Notes: generated by a model not told the origin, from the letters alone. A DNA stretch of 64,000 nt from an uncultured SAR116 cluster alpha proteobacterium (GCA_902615025.1 CACMNV010000002.1:1-64000), one strand, 5' to 3'; counted from the first letter of the stretch, positions 17,327 through 26,733 are shown. Numbers and translations: made by a program.

Positions 17327-18406
17327 TTATAACCTTTTTACATTTCGTTTAGCATCAGCCCTAATTTTTCTAATAAGTTCAAGTTCAGATTGAAAGTCAA
17401 CATAATGTGGCAATTTTATATGCTCTAGAAACCCAGTTGCTTGAATATTGTCACAATGTGAAATTACAAACTCCTCATCTTGTGCTGGTGCACCAGAATA
17501 GTCTTCACCTAGTTCCTTCCATCTTAATGCTCTATCAATTAAGGCCATAGCTAGAGCTTTTCTTTCCGTTTGTCCAAATACAAGACCATAGCCTCTTGTA
17601 AATTGTGGAGGTTCAATTTTTGATCCTTGAAATTGATTAACCGTTTCACATTCAGTTAAGATAATTTCTGCAACATTAATATCAAAACCTAATTCAGGTA
17701 TATTAAGTTCAATTTCAACTATACCTATTCTAAGCTCTCCTACAAATGCATGATTTCTTGCATATCCTCTCTGAGTAGAATATGCAAGACCTAGCAAAAA
17801 ACCTTCATCACCTCTTGATAATGCTTGTAATCTAGCTGCACGTGATGTTGGAAAGCTAATAGGCTCTCGAGTAATATCAATAGGATCAAGATTATTGTCT
17901 TTTTCTTTTTGCATTAAATCTTCTTGATTTAAAAAGCTCAAAACATGAGGTACTTTTTTATTTTCAAATTGTTGTGTTGGGCTTAAGGGAGTTTCATTTT
18001 CAGCTAGTAATTTAAAATCTAAAAGTCTATGGGTATAATCAAAAGTAGGACCTAGTTTTTGACCACCTGGTATGTCTTTAAATGTTGCTGAGATGCGTCT
18101 AAGACATAGCATATTAGCTGTATCAATAGGTTTGCTATAACTAAATCTTTTAAGAGTAGTTCTGTAGGCTCTCAACAAAAAAATCGCTTCAATCAAATCA
18201 CCTCTGGATTGTTTTATAGCTAATGCTGCCAAATCTTTATCATAAAGAGATCCTTCAGACATTACTCTATCTACTCCAAGTGTAAGCTGTTCTGTAATTT
18301 GGTTTAGAGAAACATTTGGAACAGAAGGATCGCCTCTTCTTATCTCTGACATCCAAGAGTGTGCATTATCAATTGCTTTCTCTCCACCTTTAACTGCTAC
18401 ATACAT
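17327..18406 (-). CDS. phnI: PhnI, C-P lyase core subunit (purine ribosyl-transfer nucleosidase)
   Basis: 359 residues against 354 in E. coli. With PhnG, H and L it swaps the adenine of ATP for phosphonate to form ribose 1-phosphonate 5-triphosphate. The N-terminus YVAVKGGEKAI, the segment RGDLIEAIFLLRAYRTTL, LGLAYSTQRGYARNHAF and the C-terminal SHCDNIQATGFLEHIKLPHYVDF are typical. It starts just after the phnH stop. Confidence 0.96.
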   Translation of the reverse strand: MYVAVKGGEKAIDNAHSWMSEIRRGDPSVPNVSLNQITEQLTLGVDRVMSEGSLYDKDLAALAIKQSRGDLIEAIFLLRAYRTTLKRFSYSKPIDTANMLCLRRISATFKDIPGGQKLGPTFDYTHRLLDFKLLAENETPLSPTQQFENKKVPHVLSFLNQEDLMQKEKDNNLDPIDITREPISFPTSRAARLQALSRGDEGFLLGLAYSTQRGYARNHAFVGELRIGIVEIELNIPELGFDINVAEIILTECETVNQFQGSKIEPPQFTRGYGLVFGQTERKALAMALIDRALRWKELGEDYSGAPAQDEEFVISHCDNIQATGFLEHIKLPHYVDFQSELELIRKIRADAKRNVKRL

Positions 18407-18979
18407 TTAATACTCCGAATTTGTGACGCTAATTTTTGTTGAACGAGGAATAGATAAAATGTCTAAATCATTTGTAAAATAGAAATCTAAACCTAGAGGA
18501 TAAAGATGACTATTATTAATAAATAGTTCTGGATTAGGTAATTCAATTTGCAGTTTATCTTTTATACCCGGCCCATTAATATTACATTTTATTTTCTTAT
18601 AATTTGACTCTTCTATTATTAAAGTTGCAGATCGTTCTGGATACTCAGGCACTCCAGTTTTGAATTCATCCAAAGGTAGTAAAGATTCCCAATCTCCAAC
18701 TGCAAAATTAGCATTTTGTTTGTCAGAAACAATAGCTCCAGTATTAAAAATTAACCAATCTTTAACTTCGTCTGTACTAAAATCTTTAGAGAGGTAAACA
18801 TTACTTTCATTATCACATAATGTAATCAATATTGTAGCGGCAGCATTTGACAAAATATTTGGTTTTTTAAGTTTAGTGATTTGAAAGTGTCTACCTGGAT
18901 AAGAGGTAGCATTAACTAAAGATCTAAAAGAAATAGAACTATTTATAGATTCTTCTGAAAAATGATAATTATTTTCCAT
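18407..18979 (-). CDS. phnH: PhnH, C-P lyase core subunit
   Basis: 190 residues; E. coli PhnH has 194. FRSLVNATSYPGR near the N-terminus and the C-terminal GLDFYFTND plus IPRSTKI match the family. The ATG is chosen at the TGATG overlap with the phnG stop; a TTG one codon upstream is possible. The protein has a PLP-transferase-like fold without catalytic residues and dimerises within the PhnGHIJ complex. Confidence 0.94.
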   Translation of the reverse strand: MENNYHFSEESINSSISFRSLVNATSYPGRHFQITKLKKPNILSNAAATILITLCDNESNVYLSKDFSTDEVKDWLIFNTGAIVSDKQNANFAVGDWESLLPLDEFKTGVPEYPERSATLIIEESNYKKIKCNINGPGIKDKLQIELPNPELFINNSHLYPLGLDFYFTNDLDILSIPRSTKISVTNSEY

Positions 18980-19419
18980 CAATCACTCTCTCCTCTTACA
19001 AGAGTAAAAAAATCAACCTTAGTAGCTTCAGCTTTTGAAAGAATTTTATCTCTTTTATCTTTTTTAATTTTCTCTAAAGGAATTATAATATTTTCATTAA
19101 CTTCCTTGGACATTTTAGTCTGTAAAAGGGCATCACATACAGCGCTTATTTCAGCTTTTCTTTTACTTCTTCCTTGAACATAACTATGACCAATTGTACC
19201 ACAATCTAATTTTACGGAGCATCTAGTTATTGTGACCTCGCCAATATTAAATTTATCACCAGTAACACCCATTTTCCCTTGGGCCATTATGCTACCAATC
19301 TCAGGTTGTCTTAGCCATTCATAAGAAATTTTTATTTTTTTTTGATCCCAAAGATTTAGCAAATCATTCTGATCAGATATTGCTAACAAACTCATCCAAG
19401 ATTTTCTTTTTTCAATCAT
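18979..19419 (-). CDS. phnG: PhnG, C-P lyase core subunit
   Basis: 146 residues from the ATG at 19419; a TTG at 19443 would add eight. RKSWMSLLAIS, WLRQPEIGSIMAQGKMG, and YVQGRSKRKAEISAVCDALLQ are the expected PhnG blocks. First gene of the phnGHIJKLN run and divergent from the GntR regulator, so the 106 bp between them should hold both promoters. Confidence 0.94.
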   Translation of the reverse strand: MIEKRKSWMSLLAISDQNDLLNLWDQKKIKISYEWLRQPEIGSIMAQGKMGVTGDKFNIGEVTITRCSVKLDCGTIGHSYVQGRSKRKAEISAVCDALLQTKMSKEVNENIIIPLEKIKKDKRDKILSKAEATKVDFFTLVRGESD

Positions 19420-19525
19420 TATAAATATGTCTTTACTATACAACTATACAACTTTTAATTAAATATAGTTATGTTATATTAATTGCACAACATTATTTTT
19501 GTTAAAGTTTTGTTACATAAATTTT
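19420..19525. promoter_or_regulatory. phnG-phnF divergent promoter region
   Basis: Contains the direct repeat ACTATACA-ACTATACA (about 19433-19449) just upstream of phnG and TGTTAAAGTTTTGTTAC, an 11-bp-period repeat, just upstream of phnF. Either could be an operator for PhnF or a degenerate Pho box. The assignment is by position only. Confidence 0.4.
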
Positions 19526-20224
19526 ATGTCTATTTATTATCAAATATATGAATCTTTAAAAAAAGATCTCAGTAATAACTTATATAAACCAGGTGAGAAG
19601 TTACCTTCTGAAAATGTTCTCTCAAAAAGATTTGGAGTGAATCGACATACTATAAGAAGGTCTTTGCAACTTTTAAAAGATGAGGGAATTTTATTTTCTA
19701 AAAGAGGGTCTGGTATAATTGTCCATGATAATAGATTTAAATATAAGATTGGAAAAAGAGTGAGATTTTCTCAAAATATTTTAAACGAAAACTATGTTCC
19801 CGAAACAACTATACTTAGGTCAGAAATTAGAAAAGCTTCAAAAATAGAGGCAAAAAATTTAGAAATAAATTCAAAACATGAAATTCTTTTAATTGAAACA
19901 ATAGGAAAAATTAACAACGTTCCATCAATTAAAACTAAGAGAATAATTTCAAATAAAAGATTTCCTGATTTTTTTGATATATTTCAAAAACAATTATCAA
20001 TAACAAAAACACTTAAAATATTAGGCGTAAATGATTTTTTTAGAAAAAATACTCTTGTGACTGCAGAACAGGCTGACAGTATTCAAGCTAATTTACTTCA
20101 TTGTAAGATAAATAGTCCTCTCCTTAAAACAACATACATTAACCAAGATCTAAATCTCATTCCAATAGAGTATAGTCAAACATGGTTTGTAGGGGAGCGA
20201 ATTCAATTAGCATTAGAAAATTAA
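19526..20224 (+). CDS. phnF: PhnF-like GntR/UTRA transcriptional regulator
   Basis: 232 residues from the ATG at 19526; a TTG at 19499 would add nine. The N-terminal winged helix-turn-helix is clear: GEKLPSENVLSKRFGVNRHT, then IRRSLQLLKDEGILFSKRGSGI. The rest is a UTRA ligand-binding domain ending in the family-typical IEYSQTWFVGERIQL. GntR/UTRA members beside phn genes repress them and respond to phosphate or phosphonate metabolites. It lies between the divergent C-P lyase genes and the second PhnM-like gene, and probably regulates both sides. Confidence 0.88.
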   Translation: MSIYYQIYESLKKDLSNNLYKPGEKLPSENVLSKRFGVNRHTIRRSLQLLKDEGILFSKRGSGIIVHDNRFKYKIGKRVRFSQNILNENYVPETTILRSEIRKASKIEAKNLEINSKHEILLIETIGKINNVPSIKTKRIISNKRFPDFFDIFQKQLSITKTLKILGVNDFFRKNTLVTAEQADSIQANLLHCKINSPLLKTTYINQDLNLIPIEYSQTWFVGERIQLALEN

Positions 20225-20276
20225 ATATTTTAATATTTGTAATAAAAATTTCATAAAAACAAGCTAATTACAACTA

Positions 20277-21491
20277 ATGAACCATTTTAAATCAGTTAAT
20301 ACCTCAGGGTACATTTTACACGGAGCAAAAATTTTACATAACTGTCAAATGCAGTCAGGGACTTTGACCATTGAAGATGACTTTATCTCATCAATTGAAG
20401 CTAACAAAAAATTAGAAAATTTGAAAAAAAGTTATCCAGTTGTAGATTTGACAGGTTTTTGGGTATTACCTGGAATAATAGATTTGCATGGAGATGGCTT
20501 TGAAAGACAATTGTTTCCTAGACCAGGTGTAAGTTTTGATATAAGTGAATCGCTAAAAATTGTTGATAAAGAGCTATCTATAAATGGAATTACAATGGCT
20601 TATTTAGCATGCAGTTTTAGTTGGGAAGGAAAAGTGAGAAGCCCAGAGTATGCTAAAACATTTCTAGAAAATTTAAATAAATACAAACAATCTATGATTA
20701 CGAATATTGATATTCAGATAAGATATGAGACACACCTAGTAGAAAAAGTTCAAGAGCTTATTAATTTAATAAAAAAATATAATCTTAACTATGTTGTGTT
20801 CAATAATCATATTCCAGATGCTCTAGATAAAATTAAAAATAAACCATTCGCATTTTCTGTATGGGCTAATAAAATGTCTCTTAAGAATAGTGAACTTGAA
20901 AATATAGTTCGTTATCGAGTATCAAAAGAAAAGCAAGTAAGTCATAGTTTGAAAATATTAAGCGATTTTCTGAAATCAAAGAATATTAAATTTGGTTCGC
21001 ATGACGATGAAAGCATTGAAGATAGAAAATGGTTTAGAAGTTTTGGTGCTAAAATTTGTGAATTTCCAACAACTATTTTAGCTGCTAAAGAAGCACACTC
21101 TAAAAATGAAAATGTAATAATGGGTGCGCCTAATTTAGTAAGAGGTGGTTCACATAATGGAAATATATCTACCTTAGAATTATTAAAACTAGGATACTGT
21201 AGTATTTTAGTATCAGATTATTATTATCCATCACTACTTCAGTCAATTTGGTATTTATTAGATCATAAGATTTGTTCTATTGAAAATGCATGGGCATTAA
21301 TATCAGAAAATCCTGCGAAGGCACTAAATATTGACAAAAGAGGAGCTATAAAAGTAGATAATTACGCAGATTTAGTAATTATAAACCCAAAAACAAGAGA
21401 GATAGAAGCAACAATATGTAATGGAGAGATTGCAAATATATGTAAAAGTGTTGCTGACAGGTTTATTAGGTCATCTAATTCTGTATTCTAA
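20277..21491 (+). CDS. Second PhnM-like amidohydrolase
   Basis: 404 residues, clearly homologous to PhnM but well diverged from the copy at 12516. Motifs: PGIIDLHGDGFERQLFPRPG (HGD in place of HTD), GSHDDES, EFPTTILAAKEA, and [18 protein letters not shown]. It follows phnF by 52 bp on the same strand. The metal-site residues seem kept, so it is probably active, either as the real PhnM partner for PhnGHIJ or on another phosphonate-derived nucleotide. The substrate cannot be read from sequence. Confidence 0.88.
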   Translation: MNHFKSVNTSGYILHGAKILHNCQMQSGTLTIEDDFISSIEANKKLENLKKSYPVVDLTGFWVLPGIIDLHGDGFERQLFPRPGVSFDISESLKIVDKELSINGITMAYLACSFSWEGKVRSPEYAKTFLENLNKYKQSMITNIDIQIRYETHLVEKVQELINLIKKYNLNYVVFNNHIPDALDKIKNKPFAFSVWANKMSLKNSELENIVRYRVSKEKQVSHSLKILSDFLKSKNIKFGSHDDESIEDRKWFRSFGAKICEFPTTILAAKEAHSKNENVIMGAPNLVRGGSHNGNISTLELLKLGYCSILVSDYYYPSLLQSIWYLLDHKICSIENAWALISENPAKALNIDKRGAIKVDNYADLVIINPKTREIEATICNGEIANICKSVADRFIRSSNSVF

Positions 21492-21492
21492 T

Positions 21493-22107
21493 CTATTTAT
21501 ATTTTGATATAAAATCTTCAACACTTAAAGTTCTAAAGTCGTCTAAGGAAGATCCTATTTTCTCATGAGACCAATTCCACCATTGAATTTCAGACAATTG
21601 AATTGCAATTTTTTCTGAAAACCTTCTTCTTATAATCTTAGCAGGATTTCCTGCTACAATAGTATAACTTTCTACATCTTTGGTAACAACAGAACCAGCT
21701 CCAATTATAGCACCATCCCCAACAGTAATTTTAGGTTTAACAATAGCAGCATGTCCTATCCATGTATCATTGCCAATTATAGTTTTTCTGGAATATCGAT
21801 TTTTAAAAAAATCTTTGTCATGTTCTTTGTCTTCCCAATAGTCAGTTGATCTATATAAAAAATGATGAAGACTTGCTTTTTCCATTGGATGGTCCGTTGG
21901 ACCTATTCTAACAGAGCTTGCAATATTAGAAAATTTTTTTATGTCTGTATTGGCTATATCACAAAATCTTGTACAATAAGAATAATCACCGAATTTTGAA
22001 TTTGAAATAATAGAATATTCGCCTATTTCAACAAATGAACCAAAATTACTGTCTACAATTTGACAATCTGAATGAATTAAAGGCTTGTTTTTATTTAGTT
22101 TTTTCAT
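21493..22107 (-). CDS. Hexapeptide-repeat acetyltransferase of the phosphonate-cluster type
   Basis: 204 residues of left-handed beta-helix, with hexad repeats IGNDTWIGHAAIVKPKITVG and DGAIIGAGSVVTKDVE, ending IVAGNPAKIIRRRF as in xenobiotic and chloramphenicol acetyltransferases. RIGPTDHPME and the SDYW-like insert match the family found in many phn clusters, thought to acylate aminoalkylphosphonates or a related intermediate. Convergent with the second phnM-like gene, two bases apart. Confidence 0.85.
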   Translation of the reverse strand: MKKLNKNKPLIHSDCQIVDSNFGSFVEIGEYSIISNSKFGDYSYCTRFCDIANTDIKKFSNIASSVRIGPTDHPMEKASLHHFLYRSTDYWEDKEHDKDFFKNRYSRKTIIGNDTWIGHAAIVKPKITVGDGAIIGAGSVVTKDVESYTIVAGNPAKIIRRRFSEKIAIQLSEIQWWNWSHEKIGSSLDDFRTLSVEDFISKYK

Positions 22108-22111
22108 GATT

Positions 22112-22150
22112 TTAAAAAAGAAGTTAAAATGGTACTAATACCATTTTAAC
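22112..22150 (-). terminator. Rho-independent terminator after the Ugp-like binding protein gene
   Basis: GTTAAAATGGTA (22123-22134) and TACCATTTTAAC (22139-22150) form a perfect 12-bp stem with a 4-nt loop. On the reverse strand a run TTCTTTTTT follows. It sits eight bases after the stop of the gene at 22159 and before the acetyltransferase, so the latter needs its own promoter or readthrough. Confidence 0.85.
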
Positions 22151-22158
22151 TTTTAAAG

Positions 22159-23418
22159 TTATCTTGGAAGTAAATCTTTAACTTCCTCATCCATTTGTTG
22201 TTGAAGTTCTTTCATATCATTATACTCGTCAGTAACAATCCCTTCAATACTGTCGAAAATAACTTGAGTGATAGCAAGACCTTTATCACCAGGATATGCT
22301 TGCCAATCGCTCAGCAAGGGAAGTTGTCGAACTGCAGTCGCTTTATTAGGATTTTCTGAATAAAAGTCTTTCAAAACAATTTCGTTTGCTGCTTGGTTAG
22401 GTGGCATATAACCAGTTGTTCTAGCTACATCTGCAGCTCCCTCGCCTGAAGTAATAAATTTGAGCCACTTCCAAGAAGCATCAATTACTTTAGGATCTTT
22501 TGATTGTGATACTAACATTGCAGCATTACCACCAGCAGGCAAACCTTTTGGGCCTGATTTCATTAATCCAGGATACTCATTGGTTTTGAAGGTAAAATCA
22601 GTTTTATTTCTTTCTACAGCCGCCACTGAAGAAGTTGACCAAAAAAACATTCCTGAGTTTCCTGAATTAAAAAATGCTTGAGCTTCGCCGGTACCTAAAT
22701 TAGGCATATTACAGCCTTCAAAAAGCATTTTCATCGTCTCAAGGGCTTTTAGTCCTTCGGGAGTATTAATCATAAATTTTCCATTTTCCATAAGCGCTTG
22801 ACCCTGACTCCACATCAATGCTTGCAAAAACCAATTTCCAGTTATGTTCCATCCCCAAAACATCGGTTGCTTAACACCTGCGGCAATTAATTTTTTGCAA
22901 GCACCCACTACGTCTTCCCAAGTTTTAGGTAGATCATTTACTGATTTTACGCCTGCTTTGGCCATAACATCCATATTATAATAACCAATTGGCAATGAGA
23001 TTGAGAACGGTAATCCATACACTTTATCATTAAATTTTGATAAATTTAACATGGACGCATGGTAACCATCTTTTTTAAAGTTAGCTTCTTTAGCTATAAA
23101 TGGCTCTAACGATTTTGCTATTCCTTTTTCTACTAGAATAGCCTGTCTGTTCAAACCTTGCATTGTTACATCTGGAAGTTTGTTAGCAACAGCTTCTCTA
23201 AGAATTGAATTTGTACCGTCTTCATAATTTTCATATGGAGCTCTTATTTTAATCTCAATATCTGGATGAGCTTTGTAAAATTTGGGAAGTATCTTTTCAT
23301 ACGTAATTTCAAAAAGACCAGCATAAGGATAAGCAAATTCTACTACAACCTTAGCTTGTGCTACACCTAGAAATATTGTAATCAAATATATTAGAGTAGC
23401 TGAGTAAAAGTTTTTCAT
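22159..23418 (-). CDS. ABC transporter substrate-binding protein, UgpB-like
   Basis: 419 residues with a signal peptide (hydrophobic core TLIYLITIFLGVAQA, cut near residue 22). Family 1 solute-binding protein with a UgpB-like order: EFAYPYAGLFE at the start of the mature protein, PDVTMQG, VYGLPFSIS and KFITSGEGA near the C-terminus. Periplasmic. Context (a Ugp-type ATPase, two phosphoesterases, phn genes) favours a phosphorus-containing ligand such as glycerol 3-phosphate or a glycerophosphodiester, but a sugar cannot be excluded. It is last in its transporter operon, after an intercistronic hairpin. Confidence 0.85.
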   Translation of the reverse strand: MKNFYSATLIYLITIFLGVAQAKVVVEFAYPYAGLFEITYEKILPKFYKAHPDIEIKIRAPYENYEDGTNSILREAVANKLPDVTMQGLNRQAILVEKGIAKSLEPFIAKEANFKKDGYHASMLNLSKFNDKVYGLPFSISLPIGYYNMDVMAKAGVKSVNDLPKTWEDVVGACKKLIAAGVKQPMFWGWNITGNWFLQALMWSQGQALMENGKFMINTPEGLKALETMKMLFEGCNMPNLGTGEAQAFFNSGNSGMFFWSTSSVAAVERNKTDFTFKTNEYPGLMKSGPKGLPAGGNAAMLVSQSKDPKVIDASWKWLKFITSGEGAADVARTTGYMPPNQAANEIVLKDFYSENPNKATAVRQLPLLSDWQAYPGDKGLAITQVIFDSIEGIVTDEYNDMKELQQQMDEEVKDLLPR

Positions 23419-23435
23419 TATTTTTTCTCCTATTC

Positions 23436-23470
23436 GAGGGGTTCTATGACCTTAAAACTTAGAACCCCGT
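23436..23470 (-). promoter_or_regulatory. Intercistronic hairpin before the binding-protein gene
   Basis: GGGGTTCTA (23438-23446) pairs with TAGAACCCC (23460-23468) around a 13-nt loop. On the transcribed reverse strand no T-run follows; instead the leader continues into TAGGAG and the binding-protein start. It may stabilise the 3' message and give the binding protein a higher yield than the permeases. Confidence 0.6.
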
Positions 23471-23508
23471 TTTATCATTTAGCTTGATTGCTAAATGAAT
23501 TCTTTTAA

Positions 23509-24498
23509 TTATTTCATTCCTGAAAAAGTAATTCCTTCAATAAATCTTTTTTGAGCGATAAGAAACGCAACTATAAGTGGTGTGACAATAGTAACAGCTA
23601 CTGCCATCATAGGTCCGTGCAAATCACCTTCGGTATCTTGTTTAAAAACTCTCATTCCAAGAGGAGGAGTAAATAAGTCAGGATCACCAGTTATAACTAC
23701 TCTTGGCCAAAAATAATCATTCCAATGAGCGACCACAGAAAAAATTGCAAAAGCTAACAATGCTGGTACGGCAGTAGGAAGCATAACCCTCCATATTATG
23801 GAAAACTCACTCATCCCATCCATTCTTCCGGCATCAATATAATCATCAGGTACAGTCATAAAAAATTGTCTCATAAGAAAAATTCCAAAAACAGATATAG
23901 TCCAGGGGATAATTAGTGCAGCATAAGAATTTGTTAAACCTAATTTTGCAAGCATAATGTATAAAGGCAAGGCAACAGCATGAATAGGAATTAGTAGACA
24001 TAGTAAAACTAATGTGAAAATAAATTCTCTTCCTACGAATCTTAATTTTGCGAGGGCATAAGCTGCTGGTAAAGCAACAACAACTTGTAATAAAAATATT
24101 GAAGCTGTTACTATTACACCATTTAATAAATATCTCAGCAATGGTGCTTTTGTAAAAGCTTGAGTGTAATTCATAAATGCAGGTTTTTTTAGACAATTTT
24201 CAGTTACATTTTTTAAAAGAATATTGTAGACCTCTCTTTCGGTTTTACCTGGCATTTTAAGCATTAAAGAATTAACTTCTTCTTTCTCAGGTGTATTAGA
24301 TTTAAAGCAAAATTGATCAACAATTTTTTCCTGTGTTCCTAAAAAACCTGCTTTTTCTCCTTTGGAATTTTTCCCAGTTTCTATCTCTCCTTGTGACTGA
24401 AAGGAATAGCTAATCATGCTATAAAAGGGGAGGATTACAATAATTGCTCCCAATATTAGTAAAAAATGTTTTATAGGTTGACCAATGTCATAATTCAT
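23509..24498 (-). CDS. ABC transporter permease, UgpE-like, with a periplasmic insert
   Basis: 329 residues, about 50 longer than usual. After the first helix (residues 11-31) comes an insert of about 70 residues rich in Lys and Glu, with Cys64 and Cys102, before the normal permease core. The coupling motif EAA-like GRMDGMSEFSIIWRVMLPTAVP is present. Together with the UgpA-like permease it forms the membrane channel. The C-terminus (KRFIEGITFSGMK) matches MalG/UgpE proteins. Confidence 0.85.
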   Translation of the reverse strand: MNYDIGQPIKHFLLILGAIIVILPFYSMISYSFQSQGEIETGKNSKGEKAGFLGTQEKIVDQFCFKSNTPEKEEVNSLMLKMPGKTEREVYNILLKNVTENCLKKPAFMNYTQAFTKAPLLRYLLNGVIVTASIFLLQVVVALPAAYALAKLRFVGREFIFTLVLLCLLIPIHAVALPLYIMLAKLGLTNSYAALIIPWTISVFGIFLMRQFFMTVPDDYIDAGRMDGMSEFSIIWRVMLPTAVPALLAFAIFSVVAHWNDYFWPRVVITGDPDLFTPPLGMRVFKQDTEGDLHGPMMAVAVTIVTPLIVAFLIAQKRFIEGITFSGMK

Positions 24499-25457
24499 GA
24501 GTAGTGAACCTTTCTTTCAACTAGAAAACGTTGAATTAAGGTAATAGACAAAACTAAAATTAAAAATATAACAGAAATAGCTGCTCCAACTCCAATAAGG
24601 TTTTGTTTAATCCCTTTTTCAAAAATTGCAAACATCATTACATATGCTGTTTTGGATGGTCCTGCGCTTCCAAATCCATAAAAAGCTTCAACTATATCAA
24701 ACACCTGAAAGGCTTTTATGAATGATATAGTTACAACAAAAACTGTTGTAGGTCCTAAAGCAGGCCATGTTACCAACTTAAATCTTTCCCATCCAGATTT
24801 TGCTCCATCCATTTCAGCTGCCATGTAAAGTTCTCTTGAAACACTTGTTAAACCAGCCAAATAAAGAACCATATTAAAACCAAACCCCTGCCAAACGCCA
24901 ACAAAGCAAACTACCCAAATCGCATATTTTTTATCTCCTAACCAGTTAGGCATATTGCCGTTACATATAGAGCCATACCAACTTTCTGAGGCTTCCTGTC
25001 CAACAAAGGATAGGGTAAATAAATTGTATATATAATCAATTTCACATCCGGAAGAGAGCAATCTATTTATTGAGCCTGCAGTAGGATGAAGCATAACTTG
25101 CCAAACTATTGCCATTGCCATCAAAGTTGCCATAACAGGTAAAAAATAGATTGTTTTATATATTTCACTAAATCTTGTAATTGAATTTATTAAAAGAGCA
25201 GCACCTAAGCCTAGTCCAACAGTAAGTGGCACAACAACAATTACATATCTAAGCGTTGCTCCCCACATTTTTTCATATGATGATCTAGTGAAAATTTTGA
25301 AATAATTTTCAAAACCTACAAATTCAAAAGTTTTGTTGCCTAGTGAATAATCTGTGAAGCTTAAGAAAATTGCGATAGCAATTGGGATTCCAAATATTAG
25401 TAACATTAAAATTAATGCAGGAGATACAAACCAATAATGTGCTCTTTGTGAATTCAT
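24495..25457 (-). CDS. ABC transporter permease, UgpA-like, with a periplasmic insert
   Basis: 320 residues, MalF/UgpA class. N-terminal YWFVSPALILMLLIFGIPI, coupling motif region AAEMDGAKSGWERFKLVTWPALGPT. Between helices 3 and 4 (about residues 130-170) it carries an insert with Cys138 and Cys165 that ordinary UgpA lacks. It overlaps the UgpE-like gene by 4 bp and the ATPase gene by 1 bp. Confidence 0.87.
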   Translation of the reverse strand: MNSQRAHYWFVSPALILMLLIFGIPIAIAIFLSFTDYSLGNKTFEFVGFENYFKIFTRSSYEKMWGATLRYVIVVVPLTVGLGLGAALLINSITRFSEIYKTIYFLPVMATLMAMAIVWQVMLHPTAGSINRLLSSGCEIDYIYNLFTLSFVGQEASESWYGSICNGNMPNWLGDKKYAIWVVCFVGVWQGFGFNMVLYLAGLTSVSRELYMAAEMDGAKSGWERFKLVTWPALGPTTVFVVTISFIKAFQVFDIVEAFYGFGSAGPSKTAYVMMFAIFEKGIKQNLIGVGAAISVIFLILVLSITLIQRFLVERKVHYS

Positions 25458-26599
25458 TAAGCTATTTTTTTCTGGAAAGTATGATAAGAGGCATTAAATC
25501 TGACCCCATCTACATCAAAAAATAGAATCTTTTCTAGATTTATAGAAAAATTAATGGAACTATCAACTTTAATATTAGTAAAATCACTATGGGGTATTCT
25601 TATGATAATTTTATCGCTGAATGATTTAACTTTTAAATGTAAAAAATAGTCTGAACCTAGATTCTCAATGTGCTTTACACTACCATTAAATTGATTAGTT
25701 TTTTTATTTAAAATAATATTTTCAGACCTAAAACCAACAAAAATTTTAGTATTTTTGATTTTAGTTTTAAAATTTGATTTGAAGTTACCTATTGATAAAT
25801 AACCTAACTTGTCAGTAGTAGCAGGTAAAATATTGATTTTTGGAGAACCAATAAACTCTGCGACTTTAATACAATTTGGTTCAGAATAAATTTTGTTTGG
25901 TTCATCAAGCTGCAAAATTCTACCATCCATCATTACTGCCATTCTGTTAGACATCGTGAGCGCCTCAGCTTGATCATGAGTTACATAGATAAATGTAATC
26001 CCTAATTTCTTATGAAGTTCAGACAACTCTGATCGCATATGCACCCTTAAGGCTGCATCTAAATTTGATAATGGCTCGTCCATTAGAAAAGCAATTGGTT
26101 TTCTAACCATTGCTCTTCCAAGAGCTGCTCTTTGCCTTTGTCCTCCAGACAATTGACCAGGTTTTCTATTTAAAAGTTTTTTTAATCTTAAAATTTCGGC
26201 TGTTTCTGAAACAAGAATATCCAATTTTTCAAGTTCTTTTTTGGCAAAATACTTACCAATTAAAGGGAATCTTTGAAATGACGACAAATCTCTCAATTTT
26301 AATGGAGTTAACATATTTTCTTTTACTGTTAAATGAGGGTAAAGTGCGTATGATTGAAAAACCATTGCAAGATTCCTATCGGACGGTCTGACAAAAGTAA
26401 CATCTTTTTGGTCAATATAAATCCTACCAGAATTGATTTGTTCTAAACCAGCTATAATTCTTAATAAAGTTGATTTTCCGCAGCCAGACGGACCAACTAG
26501 TGTTATGAACTCTTTACTCTTTATTTCTATAGAAATATCTTCGATTACACTTGTATTTCCGTATGATTTATAAATTTCTTTTACTTGAATATTAGACAT
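25457..26599 (-). CDS. ABC transporter ATPase, UgpC/MalK-like
   Basis: 380 residues. Walker A GPSGCGKST, Q-loop VFQSYALYPHLTV, signature LSGGQRQRAALGRAMVRKP, Walker B FLMDEPLSNLDA and switch YVTHDQAEALT. A C-terminal OB-type domain (from about residue 240, with VGFRSENI) is the usual regulatory part. First gene of the four-gene transporter operon, an unusual order with ATPase first and binding protein last. The upstream region has TTGTAAAAAATTTGTAAT, a weak 11-bp-period repeat. Confidence 0.9.
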   Translation of the reverse strand: MSNIQVKEIYKSYGNTSVIEDISIEIKSKEFITLVGPSGCGKSTLLRIIAGLEQINSGRIYIDQKDVTFVRPSDRNLAMVFQSYALYPHLTVKENMLTPLKLRDLSSFQRFPLIGKYFAKKELEKLDILVSETAEILRLKKLLNRKPGQLSGGQRQRAALGRAMVRKPIAFLMDEPLSNLDAALRVHMRSELSELHKKLGITFIYVTHDQAEALTMSNRMAVMMDGRILQLDEPNKIYSEPNCIKVAEFIGSPKINILPATTDKLGYLSIGNFKSNFKTKIKNTKIFVGFRSENIILNKKTNQFNGSVKHIENLGSDYFLHLKVKSFSDKIIIRIPHSDFTNIKVDSSINFSINLEKILFFDVDGVRFNASYHTFQKKIA

Positions 26600-26733
26600 G
26601 ACTTTCTCGTAACCACATTAACCTATATAATTATTACAAATTTTTTACAAAATTACATAAATAGTATATTTATTTTTATAAATTATAAATTATTTCAAAT
26701 AAAAATTTATTAATAAAAACAATAACTTAATCC

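Noticed and set aside
23846-24196. 116-codon Cys-rich frame inside the UgpE-like gene
   Set aside because: Shadow frame on the same strand as a well-conserved permease; composition reflects the out-of-frame codons.
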